Notes under the pieces: model-generated
Told to the model about the DNA's origin: nothing
What the model saw: the letters and a program-made list of their open reading frames with translations, nothing else
The model's database searches: none
From: Bacteroidaceae bacterium
GTDB taxonomy: Bacteria; Bacteroidota; Bacteroidia; Bacteroidales; Bacteroidaceae
DNA: 54,572 nucleotides
Reading direction: 5' to 3'
NCBI GenBank assembly: GCA_017379075.1
Contig: JAFNXL010000037.1
Span: 1 to 54,572 of the forward strand
In this document: positions 27,490-36,010 of the stretch, piece by piece
How positions within the stretch are numbered: position 1 is the stretch's first letter
How the letters are laid out: each line of letters starts with the position of its first letter
Program-made: the position numbers and the translations under genes

Positions 27490-28422
27490 TTATTTATTGT
27501 ATTCTTTAAAAGGCGTATATGACATCCAGTCTATTTCCACCTCATAGGGGTATTTTGGTTTTTCAACCGATTTGGGATTCGTATGCACGGGCCAGTTGTG
27601 CGTATGCCAGAAATTTAGCAGATAACGGGTTTTGTTGTCGGGAATGCCGGAAAACAGCGGAGTGGAACCCTTATAGTCCCACAATACTATCTTCTCTTCC
27701 GTTTCCGGATGCAGAATCCACCACACCAGCCGGTCGGGATACCAGTCGAATCCATAGGTATAGAACCTGCTTGCGGCATTGAAGTCCTTTATGGCGGAGA
27801 CGGTTTCGGGCTGGTTCTGCAAGCCAGTAAGCTTGTGGTTTTTGTTGCCATCGGCTTCCGAGCGGTAGATACATTCGTACACAATTCCCTTGGCAAGATT
27901 GATGGTTCTGCCAATGCGCTGAAGGGCGTTCTGCTTTCCTGTCCAGGTACCAATGTACACAATCTCAGGGTCTGCTATGAGCCATTCCCAGTCAATCTCG
28001 CTCAGCCCCTTTTCCCTTTCCATATTATAGGTGAAATAACCCACCACCGCACCTACGTTGGGTTGCACCTCCCTTACGTCCGGAATACGAATTCGCGCAG
28101 AATAAGAGCCATAATAGGTATAGTCCTTTGAACATATTTCCGGTCCCCTTCCCGGCCCAAAAGGATCTTTGGGGTCAATTCTGAACAACATGATGTCCGT
28201 TCCCTTTTCACAGAGCGATTGCGTTCCGGGAACATATCTCATCTGCTTGCTTTCCCTTTTTCTGCCCCCGTTCAAGTTGAAGAATTTTGAAGAATCCTTG
28301 TTGAAATGTTCTGTAAATGCCTTGTGAAATTTGGGTTTCACGGGCTTCTTCTCTTGTGCCTCGGCAGAGACGGAGAAAAGCAAGAGGAAAACATTTAAAA
28401 GGAAAAATACAATACGTTTCAT
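27490..28422 (-). CDS. Secreted glycoside hydrolase family 16-like enzyme
   Basis: 310 residues, signal peptide about 1-22. The GH16 catalytic signature ExDxE is visible in GLSEIDWEWL (E, D and E in order). Other beta-sandwich segments are YGSYSARIRIPD and FYTYGFDWYPDRLVWWI, both typical. GH16 enzymes cut beta-1,3/1,4-glucans or galactans with retention. The combination with a deoxy-sugar mutarotase and permease suggests a small module that frees and imports a sugar, but the polymer is unknown. It starts 15 bp after trmH on the same strand. Confidence 0.8.
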   Translation of the reverse strand: MKRIVFFLLNVFLLLFSVSAEAQEKKPVKPKFHKAFTEHFNKDSSKFFNLNGGRKRESKQMRYVPGTQSLCEKGTDIMLFRIDPKDPFGPGRGPEICSKDYTYYGSYSARIRIPDVREVQPNVGAVVGYFTYNMEREKGLSEIDWEWLIADPEIVYIGTWTGKQNALQRIGRTINLAKGIVYECIYRSEADGNKNHKLTGLQNQPETVSAIKDFNAASRFYTYGFDWYPDRLVWWILHPETEEKIVLWDYKGSTPLFSGIPDNKTRYLLNFWHTHNWPVHTNPKSVEKPKYPYEVEIDWMSYTPFKEYNK

Positions 28423-28437
28423 TTTCTTTCTTAATTT

Positions 28438-28968
28438 TTATAGAAGAACCGACTGGGCGAAATGCCACATCACAATGCCCGCCGTAACGGACACATTCAT
28501 GCTGTGCTTGGTTCCAAACTGTGGAATCTCCAGACAACCGTCGCAGCTGTCCACAACCTGCTGCTGCACGCCCTTCACTTCGTTGCCCAGCACAACGGCA
28601 TACTTCTTGTCCCTTTCCGGTTCAAAATGCTGTATCATGGTGCTGCCCTCACATTGCTCCACAGCCAAAAGCGTGTAACCCTCTTGGCGGAGCGCTTCCA
28701 GTGCGTCCTCGGTGCGTTCAAAGTGCTTCCACATTACGCTGTCCTCGGCACCCAATGCCGTCTTGTGAATCTCGGGATGGGGCGGACAAGCCGTTATGCC
28801 ACAAAGATAGACACCCGAAAGACGGAAAGCGTCTGCTGTGCGGAACACCGAACCCACGTTGTACAGACTGCGAACATGGTCCAACACCACCACCAAGGGA
28901 AGTTTGCTCGACGACTGGAATTCCTCCACACTGATGCGCTGCATCTCCGTAACTTTGAGTTTTCTCAT
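28438..28968 (-). CDS. TrmH/SpoU-family RNA 2'-O-methyltransferase
   Basis: 176 residues from the ATG at 28968 (MRKLKVTEMQRIS); the longer in-frame version would run into the DnaA-box region. Knotted SPOUT motifs: LDHVRSLYNVGSVFRTADAF (motif 1), VVLGNEVKGV (motif 2) and GTKHSMNVSVTAGIVMWHF (motif 3). The enzyme would methylate a ribose in tRNA or rRNA with SAM; the target is unknown. The short length, without an N-terminal substrate domain, is like TrmL-type enzymes. A minus-strand TACCTTTG box (29023-29030) is a candidate promoter, lying inside the DnaA-box cluster. Confidence 0.85.
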   Translation of the reverse strand: MRKLKVTEMQRISVEEFQSSSKLPLVVVLDHVRSLYNVGSVFRTADAFRLSGVYLCGITACPPHPEIHKTALGAEDSVMWKHFERTEDALEALRQEGYTLLAVEQCEGSTMIQHFEPERDKKYAVVLGNEVKGVQQQVVDSCDGCLEIPQFGTKHSMNVSVTAGIVMWHFAQSVLL

Positions 28969-29386
28969 TATATATTTTCTTACGATGAAAAACAGTTGAT
29001 AACTATGTTGAAAAGTTGTATACAAAGGTAATCAATAATGTTGATAACTTTTACATCAAACGAAAACAAAATAATTATCAACCACAAGAAAACACCTGAT
29101 TATTGCAATTTTCGGCACTTATTTACACGGTATGTGAGCGAAAGTTATTAAATTTGCACTTATAAACAGATGTGGATAAGTGGCAACATACACCCCACCG
29201 AACAACTCTGTTTCAGCCGTTAAGGCGCAAAGGATAAGTGATGATAAAACAGATGATAACCGGTGCATAAAAAAAGGGCTGTTGACAAGCCCAGGTTATA
29301 CACATTATCAACCTGCCATATACATCATCATTAATTTCTATAAAAAAAAATAAGAATAAATAATAATGTAATAAAACAATAAAGAC
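28969..29386. other. Candidate chromosomal replication origin (DnaA-box cluster)
   Basis: The 418-bp gene-free A+T-rich region holds six 9-mers of DnaA-box type: TTATCAACT (minus, 28994-29002), TTATCAACA (minus, 29039-29047), TTATCAACC (plus, 29075-29083), TTATCCACA (minus, 29171-29179, exact consensus), TTATACACA (plus, 29296-29304) and TTATCAACC (plus, 29305-29313). A long A/T run follows at 29330-29385, as a possible unwinding region. Hand counts of sampled lines show C above G on the + strand to the left and G above C to the right, regardless of gene direction; nadA is balanced (102 G, 98 C in 360 bp). dnaA is not adjacent. Confidence 0.6.
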
Positions 29387-30379
29387 ATGGTGGACAACAA
29401 GTGGAAAGAAAAAGGCTATGTGGACGAGCCTCTGCCCCAGAATGTGGATTTGAAGAGTGAAATACGCCAGATGTGCCACGAGAAGAATGCCGTCATCATG
29501 GCACACTATTACACCGAAGGTGTGGTGCAGGATGTGGCCGACTTTGTGGGAGACAGCCTGGCGCTGGCACAAAAGGCTGCACAGACCGATGCCGACATCA
29601 TTGTGATGTGTGGCGTTCACTTTATGGGCGAGACGGCCAAGATCCTCTGCCCCAGCAAGAAGGTGATTGTGCCCGACCTCAATGCCACTTGCTCTTTGGC
29701 GGAAAGTTGTCCTGCCGAAGATTTCGCACGCTTTGTGGCAGACCATCCCGGCCACACCGTCATCAGCTATGTGAACACCACCGCAGCCACAAAGGCTGTG
29801 ACAGACGTGGTGGTAACCAGCAGCAACGCCCGTCAGATTGTGGAAAGCTTCCCCAAGGACACACCCATGATCTTCGGCCCAGACCGCAACCTGGGCAATT
29901 ACATCAACAGCATTACAGGCCGCAGCATGGTGCTTTGGGACGGTTGCTGTCATGTACATGAGAAATTCTCCCTGGAGAAGATTCTGGAACTTAAAAAGCA
30001 GCATCCCGATGCCAAGGTGCTTGTACACCCCGAATGCAAGGGAGCCGTGGTAAAATTGGCCGACAAGGTGGGTTCCACCGCCGCCCTGCTCAAGTACAGC
30101 ATCGAGGACAGCGCCCAGACCTTCATTGTGGCCACCGAGAGCGGCATTCTGCACGAGATGAAGAAAGCCTGCCCCCAGAAAACCTTCATCCCCGCACCTC
30201 CCGAAGACGGATCATGCGCCTGCAACGAATGCAACTACATGAAGCTCGTAACCCTTCAGAAGATATACAACTCCCTCAAGCACGAATGGCCCTCCATCGA
30301 GGTGGATGCCGAAGTGGCAAAGAAAGCCGTCGTATCCATTGAACGGATGCTGGAGATAAGCGAGAAGCTGGGAATCTGA
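29387..30379 (+). CDS. nadA: Quinolinate synthase
   Basis: 330-residue [4Fe-4S] enzyme condensing iminoaspartate (from NadB) with dihydroxyacetone phosphate to quinolinate. Conserved segments: AVIMAHYYTEGVVQDVADFV, GDSLALAQ, MCGVHFMGETAKIL (cluster Cys), PDLNATCSLAESC, VNTTAATKA, LVHPECKG (second cluster Cys) and GSCACNECNYMKL (third). It starts just after the putative origin. A hairpin terminator follows at 30409-30456. Regulation was not recognised. Confidence 0.94.
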   Translation: MVDNKWKEKGYVDEPLPQNVDLKSEIRQMCHEKNAVIMAHYYTEGVVQDVADFVGDSLALAQKAAQTDADIIVMCGVHFMGETAKILCPSKKVIVPDLNATCSLAESCPAEDFARFVADHPGHTVISYVNTTAATKAVTDVVVTSSNARQIVESFPKDTPMIFGPDRNLGNYINSITGRSMVLWDGCCHVHEKFSLEKILELKKQHPDAKVLVHPECKGAVVKLADKVGSTAALLKYSIEDSAQTFIVATESGILHEMKKACPQKTFIPAPPEDGSCACNECNYMKLVTLQKIYNSLKHEWPSIEVDAEVAKKAVVSIERMLEISEKLGI

Positions 30380-30408
30380 TTTCCCCCGCACAATATGAAA
30401 TAAAAAGA

Positions 30409-30456
30409 TGGCACAACGAATGAAACCTAAAAGTTCCCGTTCTTGTGCCATTTTTG
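30409..30456 (+). terminator. Rho-independent-like terminator after nadA
   Basis: Arms TGGCACAA (30409-30416) and TTGTGCCA (30443-30450), followed by TTTTTGTTT. The 26-base loop has a further weak pairing CGAA/TTCT at its base. It would end nadA transcription 30 bp after the stop and separate it from the LUD gene. Confidence 0.65.
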
Positions 30457-30480
30457 TTTAAAAATAAAAAAGCATAGAAA

Positions 30481-31116
30481 ATGACACCACAGGAACAAAG
30501 AAACGAACTTCTGGCAAAGACCATTATAAAGAATTTGCAACGCCGTCACATAGAAGGATTCTATTGCCCCTCGGGCGAAGAAGCGGTAAAGAAGGTTTCC
30601 GAACTTATAGCAGACGGAAGTTCGGTAACGTGGGGAGGAACAATGACCGTCAGAGACCTGGGAATCCCCGAACACCTGAAAAGTCGTGGCACGTTGGAAG
30701 TTATAGACCGCGACTTGGCAGAGACACTGGAGGAAAGACAGGCCATGTATCTCAGAGCATTCTCAGCCGATGTATACCTGAGCAGTGCCAATGCAATCTC
30801 AGAAGATGGTGTTATTGTGAACATTGACGGAGCCGGAAACCGAGTGGCCGCCATCACTTGGGGACCGAAAAAGGTAATCTTTGTGATAGGTCTGAACAAG
30901 GTAACCCAGACAGTTGAGGCAGCGCTTTCAAGAGCAAGAGGAACGGCATCGCCCATCAATTCAGCCCGCTTCGACATAAAAACTCCTTGTAAGGCCGACG
31001 GAGTGTGCCACAACTGTAACTCGCCAGAATGTATCTGCAACTACGTCCACTTTCTCAGAAATTCACCAAAAGGCAGACACACCGTCATTCTTGTTGGGGA
31101 GAACCTCGGATATTAG
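30481..31116 (+). CDS. LUD-domain protein (LutC/YkgG family)
   Basis: 211 residues. The DUF162/LUD core is seen in VTWGGTMTVRDLGIPEHL, ADVYLSSANAISEDG and NIDGAGNRVAAITWGPKKVI. The C-terminal tail has a cysteine cluster (TPCKADGVC, HNCNSPECIC), as in stand-alone LUD proteins of anaerobes, which might bind a metal or an Fe-S cluster. LutC acts with LutA and LutB in lactate oxidation, but neither neighbour is present, so a lactate role is unsupported. It lies between terminators and has its own unit. Confidence 0.8.
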   Translation: MTPQEQRNELLAKTIIKNLQRRHIEGFYCPSGEEAVKKVSELIADGSSVTWGGTMTVRDLGIPEHLKSRGTLEVIDRDLAETLEERQAMYLRAFSADVYLSSANAISEDGVIVNIDGAGNRVAAITWGPKKVIFVIGLNKVTQTVEAALSRARGTASPINSARFDIKTPCKADGVCHNCNSPECICNYVHFLRNSPKGRHTVILVGENLGY

Positions 31117-31247
31117 AAATTTATAAAAAATATTTACATTGAGATAGGGCGAATTCTTAAAGCTCAGATAGAAGATCATCCAAATATAATCATTTTGCAA
31201 AAATGCAAAAATGCAATGTGTAGATATAGTTGCAGTTAGCTGTTAGT

Positions 31248-31334
31248 CGTCTGGAAGACGGGAAGTTAAATAGCCGCGGGTTCAAGAACTCGCGGATTCA
31301 AATAGCTCTCCATAAAACCGTCTGTAAAGACGGG
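31248..31334 (+). repeat. Family F hairpin element, left copy
   Basis: Three hairpins in a row: CGTCTGGAAGACG (31248-31260), CCGCGGGTTC/GAACTCGCGG (31274-31295) and CCGTCTGTAAAGACGG (31318-31333). The same hairpins in the same order, on the opposite strand, form the second copy at 32058-32149. The shared text includes GTCTGGAAGACGGGAA and TTAAATAGCCGCGGGTT. Confidence 0.8.
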
Positions 31335-32057
31335 AACCGGCAACGGTCTTTAACGTTGAACGAACATTCCTTATGTCTAATCTCTCAAGTTGTCCGTAAC
31401 AACGCATCAAAGATGTAGTTTTATTTTGTAATATTTTTTTTAATACATATCCTTTTGTGCAGTATGGGGTTTTTTAACGGCATCCCGAGGAAAAAATAAT
31501 TACCACGCCATGCCGTAAATTTTTCCGTGCCATGCGTCTGGAAGGGTGTAAAAGAAATTTACTCTTGGCAATAAGTGGCTCAATGGCACGCTGATTACGT
31601 TAATACGACAGATCATCGCAGATTTTTATTTCACTCATTGCCCATTACTCAAATTTTGCTTTTTTGTATTTTTGCATTTTTGCACGCAAAAAATATATGG
31701 GTGTGTCCCTATATAATATATATTAAGTTATTAAATGTATTTAATAATTAAATAAGGTATACCCCTCCACTCTCTTATTTTTGCATTTGCAAATTTGCAA
31801 AAAATTTTTGGTTATAGAAGATAATAATTATTATTTATTGTATTTTATCGATTATAAATGATAAAACTACTATATTTACAGGTTTTATCGATTACGAACG
31901 ATAGTAAAATCTTAGTTAGACTGCATTGTTCTTTCAACTGGAGGAAAGAAATGGCAGGTTCATTTTGAAGGCAATGTGGTTCCTGATGAATAATGATAAG
32001 GCAAAGATGCGGAACGGCAATTAATCCAAGGACTTGAAAGCACCTCGGTATTGAAAT

Positions 32058-32149
32058 CCCCGTCTTTCAGACGCGTTAATTGAAAGGGCTTTTTGTTTTC
32101 CACGGGTTTGAAAACCCGCGGCTATTTAAAGTTCCCGTCTTCCAGACGG
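32058..32149 (-). repeat. Family F hairpin element, right copy (inverted)
   Basis: Read on the minus strand from 32149: CCGTCTGGAAGACGGGAA, then TTTAAATAGCCGCGGGTTTT and its hairpin partner AAACCCGTGG, then CGCGTCTGAAAGACGGGG. This repeats the left element's three hairpins. The two copies bound about 720 bp of A+T-rich DNA, so they could be the ends of a non-autonomous element or two separate insertions. Confidence 0.8.
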
Positions 32150-32349
32150 TTAATAGCCAAAAACTCATAAATATGTTCTTTTGTTCTTATGTCGAAACTC
32201 CAAAACTCTAAACTCTAAACTAAAAAAGCCAACGGCCAACAGCCCAAAAAAACCTTTTTGCAAAGAAAATGCAAAGGTTTTGCAAAGGATGCAAAGTGTA
32301 TTTTATATTTTATCAATAACTTACGATATGTTTTGCGTTTTTGCAAAAT

Positions 32350-32390
32350 AGTATTATAAAATAGAGGCACCAATTTGCGGGTGCCTCTAT
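32350..32390 (-). terminator. Terminator of gdhA
   Basis: On the minus strand ATAGAGGCACC (32390-32380) pairs perfectly with GGTGCCTCTAT (32371-32361) across an 8-base loop, followed by TTTTATAATAC. It lies 20 bp beyond the gdhA stop. Confidence 0.75.
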
Positions 32391-32410
32391 ACATGTATTT
32401 GTAAATGCCT

Positions 32411-33748
32411 TTAGATTATTCCTTGTGACATCATGGCGCGGGCCACTTTCATGAATCCGGCTATGTTGGCTCCCTTCATGTAGTTGATGTAGCCACCGGG
32501 TTCGGTGCCGTATTTTACGCATTGGGCATGGATGTCCTGCATGATGCGGTGGAGGTTCTTGTCCACTTCTTCCTCGCTCCAGGAGAGGTGGATGGCGTTC
32601 TGTGTCATTTCAAGTCCTGAAGTGGCCACTCCGCCGGCATTGACGGCCTTGCCGGGTCCGTAAGGAATATGTGCCTGCAGGAAGATGTCAATGGCTTCGG
32701 GTCGGCAGCCCATATTGGAGACTTCGCCCACGCAGAGCACGCCATTGTCCACAAGCTGTTGGGCATCCTGGGCATTCAGTTCGTTCTGGGTGGCGCAGGG
32801 CATGGCTATGTCTGCCTTCTGTTCCCAGGGTTTCTTTCCGGGATGGAAGATGGCGCCGGGGAATTCTTCGGCATAGGGGGCCACAATGTCATTGCCGGAG
32901 GCTCTGAGTTCCAGCATATAGTCTATCTTCTCTCCGCTGATGCCTTCGGGGTCATAGATGTATCCGTCCGGACCGGAGATGGTGATTACCTTTGCGCCCA
33001 GTTCTGTGGCTTTCTTGGCTGCTCCCCATGCCACGTTTCCGAATCCGGAGATGGCTACGGTCTTGTCCTTGAAGCTGGTGCCCATGTCCTTGAGCATGGA
33101 CTGTACAAAGTAGCAGGCGCCAAAGCCGGTGGCTTCGGGGCGTATGAGGGAACCGCCAAAGTCGACGCCCTTTCCGGTGAAGGTTCCTGTGTGTTCGTGG
33201 GTGAGCTTCTTGTACATTCCGTACATATATCCCACCTCTCTTGCGCCCACTCCGATGTCGCCTGCGGGTACGTCGGTATCGGGGCCTATATAGCGCCAAA
33301 GTTCCATCATATAGGCTTGGCAGAAGCGCATGATTTCTCCGTCGCTCTTGCCTCGGGGAGAGAAGTCGGATCCGCCCTTTCCTCCGCCCATTGGCAGGGT
33401 TGTGAGGGCGTTCTTGAAGGTCTGTTCAAAGCCCAGGAACTTGAGGATGGAGAGGGTTACGGAGGCGTGGAAGCGTATGCCGCCCTTGTAGGGGCCAATG
33501 GCGTTGTTGAACTGTACGCGATAGCCCAGATTGGTCTGCACCTCGCCCTTGTCGTCCACCCAAGTGACGCGGAAGGTGAAGATGCGGTCTGGTTCCACCA
33601 GTCGCTCTATGATTTTTGCCTTTTCAAATTCGGGGTGCTTGTTGTAGATTTCCTCTATGGAAACCAACACTTCCTTTACGGCTTGCAGATATTCCATTTC
33701 GCCGGGGTGCTTTGCCTCGAGCGATGCCATAATCTTATCAATTTTCAT
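32411..33748 (-). CDS. gdhA: NADP-specific glutamate dehydrogenase
   Basis: 445-residue cytoplasmic enzyme for ammonium assimilation (2-oxoglutarate + NH4+ + NADPH to glutamate). Motifs: YKGGIRFHASVTLSILKFLG, LPMGGGKGGSDF (catalytic Lys region), CQAYMMELWRYIG, VPAGDIGVGAREVGYM and the nucleotide-binding VAISGFGNVAWGAA. Length matches the hexameric 440-450 residue class. It is a single transcription unit, with promoter elements at 33798-33831 and a terminator behind it. Confidence 0.95.
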   Translation of the reverse strand: MKIDKIMASLEAKHPGEMEYLQAVKEVLVSIEEIYNKHPEFEKAKIIERLVEPDRIFTFRVTWVDDKGEVQTNLGYRVQFNNAIGPYKGGIRFHASVTLSILKFLGFEQTFKNALTTLPMGGGKGGSDFSPRGKSDGEIMRFCQAYMMELWRYIGPDTDVPAGDIGVGAREVGYMYGMYKKLTHEHTGTFTGKGVDFGGSLIRPEATGFGACYFVQSMLKDMGTSFKDKTVAISGFGNVAWGAAKKATELGAKVITISGPDGYIYDPEGISGEKIDYMLELRASGNDIVAPYAEEFPGAIFHPGKKPWEQKADIAMPCATQNELNAQDAQQLVDNGVLCVGEVSNMGCRPEAIDIFLQAHIPYGPGKAVNAGGVATSGLEMTQNAIHLSWSEEEVDKNLHRIMQDIHAQCVKYGTEPGGYINYMKGANIAGFMKVARAMMSQGII

Positions 33749-33797
33749 AATACTTCAGTTTTAAAGGTTATTTACATTTTGATAGTGTTTCCTGCTA

Positions 33798-33831
33798 CAA
33801 ATATAGTTGTTTTATGACAATTTTGGGCAAA
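33798..33831 (-). promoter_or_regulatory. gdhA promoter (-7 and -33 boxes)
   Basis: On the minus strand TTTG (33831-33828) and TATATTTG (33805-33798) are separated by 22 bp, close to the Bacteroides spacing; the leader to the ATG is about 45 bp. Confidence 0.55.
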
Positions 33832-33890
33832 AAAGGCATAAAACGTGTGTTTATATTGATAAAATGTCAAGTTGTGGTTGCAAACAAAGG

Positions 33891-34325
33891 TTATAAAATA
33901 GCTTTTTTTTGCTTACACTTGGGACAGATGCCTTTTATGATGAAGTTGGCGGAATTGACCACAAAATCTTCGGGCAGTTCCACCCGGGGGATGTTGATGT
34001 GGTGGAGACAGTAGGTCTGTCCGCAGGCCTCGCAATAGAAGTGTACGTGCTGGTCGTCGTAGGAATCGTGGCTATGGCTGTTGCACAGTTCGTATTTGAG
34101 CGAGCCGCTTCCGTCCTCTATGGTATGCACCAGATTGTTCTTGAGCAAGAGGTTGAGCGTGCGGAATATGGTGCTGCGGTCTGCTGTGACCATGCGGTCC
34201 TCCATCTGTTTCAGGCTGATGGGGTGTTTGCATTGTTCCAGCACACGATATACCAGAATGCGCATGGCTGTGGGCTTTACGCCACATTCCAGCAGGTATT
34301 TTCCTATTTCTTCATTACGGTCCAT
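33891..34325 (-). CDS. Fur-family transcriptional regulator
   Basis: 144 residues from the ATG at 34325 (MDRNEEIGKYLLECGVKPTA); upstream in-frame codons belong to the intergenic region. The winged-helix DNA-binding part (about 15-85) has the recognition helix DRSTIFRTLNLLLKNNLV. The C-terminal dimer domain has HVHFYCEACGQTYC and ICPKCKQK, giving the structural Zn Cys pairs. Metal specificity (iron, zinc or peroxide) is not clear. It is 22 bp after the nucleoside kinase gene and probably the last gene of the sir2-kinase-fur operon. Confidence 0.87.
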   Translation of the reverse strand: MDRNEEIGKYLLECGVKPTAMRILVYRVLEQCKHPISLKQMEDRMVTADRSTIFRTLNLLLKNNLVHTIEDGSGSLKYELCNSHSHDSYDDQHVHFYCEACGQTYCLHHINIPRVELPEDFVVNSANFIIKGICPKCKQKKAIL

Positions 34326-34347
34326 TGTGCAAGTGGGGGAGGGTGAA

Positions 34348-36006
34348 TCAGTATTTGAATGAACTGCCGCCGGCAAACTCGCGCAAGAGGGATGTGGGGG
34401 GCACCTGGTCTACGGGAATGCTGCGGAAATAGTGGAGGAATCTCTTAAGTCGTTTTGCCTCAGCATATTCCACTTCGCGCTCGCTCACACCTTCCAGGAT
34501 GGACAGCACCTTCTCCTTGATGACGGATATTTCGTACAGAAGGGCGCTGTTGAACGTTACGTCGGCATAGATTTGGAAGGGGATGATCCACTTTTCCTCG
34601 CCTGCGGTTACACTGGGACAGCGGCGAATGGTCTGCAGGGCGGAATAGCCACGGTACTGGTAGTCGCGGACAATGCGGCGCATGAGTCTGATGTCCTGTG
34701 TGGGGATGCAGTTGTGGTCGTCAAGCTGGATGGTGGTGAGTGCGGAAACGTAGATGCGGAACTTCTTTTCGTCCGGAATCTGCTGTGTGAGGATGGGGTT
34801 CAGCGCATGGTTTCCTTCAAGAATGAGGATGTCGTCTGGCCCAATCTTGAGTTTCTTGCCTTCGAAGACACGCTGTCCGCTCTGGAAGTCATAGCGCGGG
34901 AGTTCCACTTCCTTTCCTTCGAGCAGCTCGTTCATCTGCTGGTTGAAGAACTTGGTGTCCACGGCCTGGATGCACTCGAAGTCATACTCGCCCTTCTCGT
35001 CGAGCGGAGTGTCCACTCGGTTCACAAAGTAGTCGTCCGTGCTGAGGGTATAGGGTTTCAGTCCGCAGGCCATCAGCAAGATGGCAAGGCGCTTGCTGGT
35101 TGTGGTCTTTCCGCTGCTGCTGGGACCGGCAATGAGTACCAGGCGCGAATGGCGTTCGGCAATCTCGTCCACAATGTGGTTAAGTTTCTTGTCCTGAAGC
35201 GCTTCGCTTACGTTTATCAGTTCTGTGGCGTGTCCGTTCATTACGGCCATGTTGAAATCGCCCACGTTTCGGATACCCAGAATGTCTTGCCAGCGGTGGT
35301 GTTCGCGGATGACATCCACCATTTGAGACTGTTCGGTGGTGTTTTCCAGCTTTGAGGGGTTTTTCAGCGAGGGCACGCGAAGCAGCATGCCGTCCATGTA
35401 ATATACAAGGTCGAAGAGGTGGAGCTGGCCAGTGTGGGTGAGCAGGCAGGAATAGAAATTGCCCACGGTATCGCCCAGCTTGTTATAGTCTGTGTACAGT
35501 TTGTCAATGCTCTCCAGCAGCTTAACCTTGCTTTTCATATTCTTTTCGGAGAACAGTTCAATGGCTTCTTCCACAGGACATTGTGTGTCGCTTATGGGCA
35601 GGTCCTCGGCAATGATTTCCTGCATGCGAAGACGCAGGCTGCTGATGTCTTCTTCGCTGATTTCCCGGCCCAGGCACAACTCGCAATAGAAACCGCCGTT
35701 TACGGGGGCGCTGATGAGCAGTTTTTTGTCGGGATAGAGGTCTTCGGCAGCCTTGACCAGCACAAGGAAGAGTGTGCGGACGTAGGTGCGCATTCCGGTC
35801 ATGCTGTAAAGACTGAGGAACTCCACGTCCTTATTGTTATAGAAGCGGAAGTTCATGCCCTGAACCTTGTTGTTTACCAGTGCGGCCATAGGACCGTATT
35901 CCATGTCCAGCCCAGAGGCGGCATAGACCTCGGAAAGCGTGCTTCCCAAGGGTGCGGTTATGACCTTATTATTGTTCTTGCATCTTATTTTCAGAGAGTT
36001 GTCCAT
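34348..36006 (-). CDS. Nucleoside kinase with N-terminal TGS/ThrRS-like domains
   Basis: 552 residues. An N-terminal TGS-like segment (KVITAPLGSTLSEVYAASGL) is followed by a ThrRS-editing-like region, then a uridine-kinase domain from about 275: Walker A GPSSSGKTTTSKRLAILL, substrate region STDDYFVNRVDTPLDEKGEY, and ILILEGNHALNP. This domain order and length are usual for the uncharacterised 'nucleoside kinase' of Bacteroidales and Clostridia. It would phosphorylate a nucleoside with ATP; the substrate is not known. Operon: 4 bp after sir2, 22 bp before fur. Confidence 0.85.
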   Translation of the reverse strand: MDNSLKIRCKNNNKVITAPLGSTLSEVYAASGLDMEYGPMAALVNNKVQGMNFRFYNNKDVEFLSLYSMTGMRTYVRTLFLVLVKAAEDLYPDKKLLISAPVNGGFYCELCLGREISEEDISSLRLRMQEIIAEDLPISDTQCPVEEAIELFSEKNMKSKVKLLESIDKLYTDYNKLGDTVGNFYSCLLTHTGQLHLFDLVYYMDGMLLRVPSLKNPSKLENTTEQSQMVDVIREHHRWQDILGIRNVGDFNMAVMNGHATELINVSEALQDKKLNHIVDEIAERHSRLVLIAGPSSSGKTTTSKRLAILLMACGLKPYTLSTDDYFVNRVDTPLDEKGEYDFECIQAVDTKFFNQQMNELLEGKEVELPRYDFQSGQRVFEGKKLKIGPDDILILEGNHALNPILTQQIPDEKKFRIYVSALTTIQLDDHNCIPTQDIRLMRRIVRDYQYRGYSALQTIRRCPSVTAGEEKWIIPFQIYADVTFNSALLYEISVIKEKVLSILEGVSEREVEYAEAKRLKRFLHYFRSIPVDQVPPTSLLREFAGGSSFKY

Positions 36007-36010
36007 TGTG

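Larger units (their letters stand above)
31117..32410. other. 1.3-kb gene-free stretch with repeats
   Basis: No plausible coding frame. From left to right: TGCAAAAA words at 31195-31215; family F element (31248-31334); a GCCATG pair spaced 22 bp (31509 and 31531); TTTTTGCA words (31670-31685, 31775-31805); two direct copies of TTTTATCGATTA at 31843 and 31883, each with a trailing GATA inverted half; family F element inverted (32058-32149); GCAAAG words at 32260, 32271, 32282 and 32291; and the gdhA terminator (32361-32390). It could hold an untranslated RNA or be a landing site for small repeats. Confidence 0.6.

Noticed and set aside
29030-29380. Partition or plasmid-type origin with iterons
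   Set aside because: Boxes are DnaA-like 9-mers in both orientations with irregular spacing, not direct iterons, and no rep or par gene is adjacent.
31230-31418. 62-codon ORF in the large gene-free stretch
   Set aside because: It lies over the triple-hairpin element F, which explains the sequence; no homology pattern and no conservation of the frame in the inverted copy.
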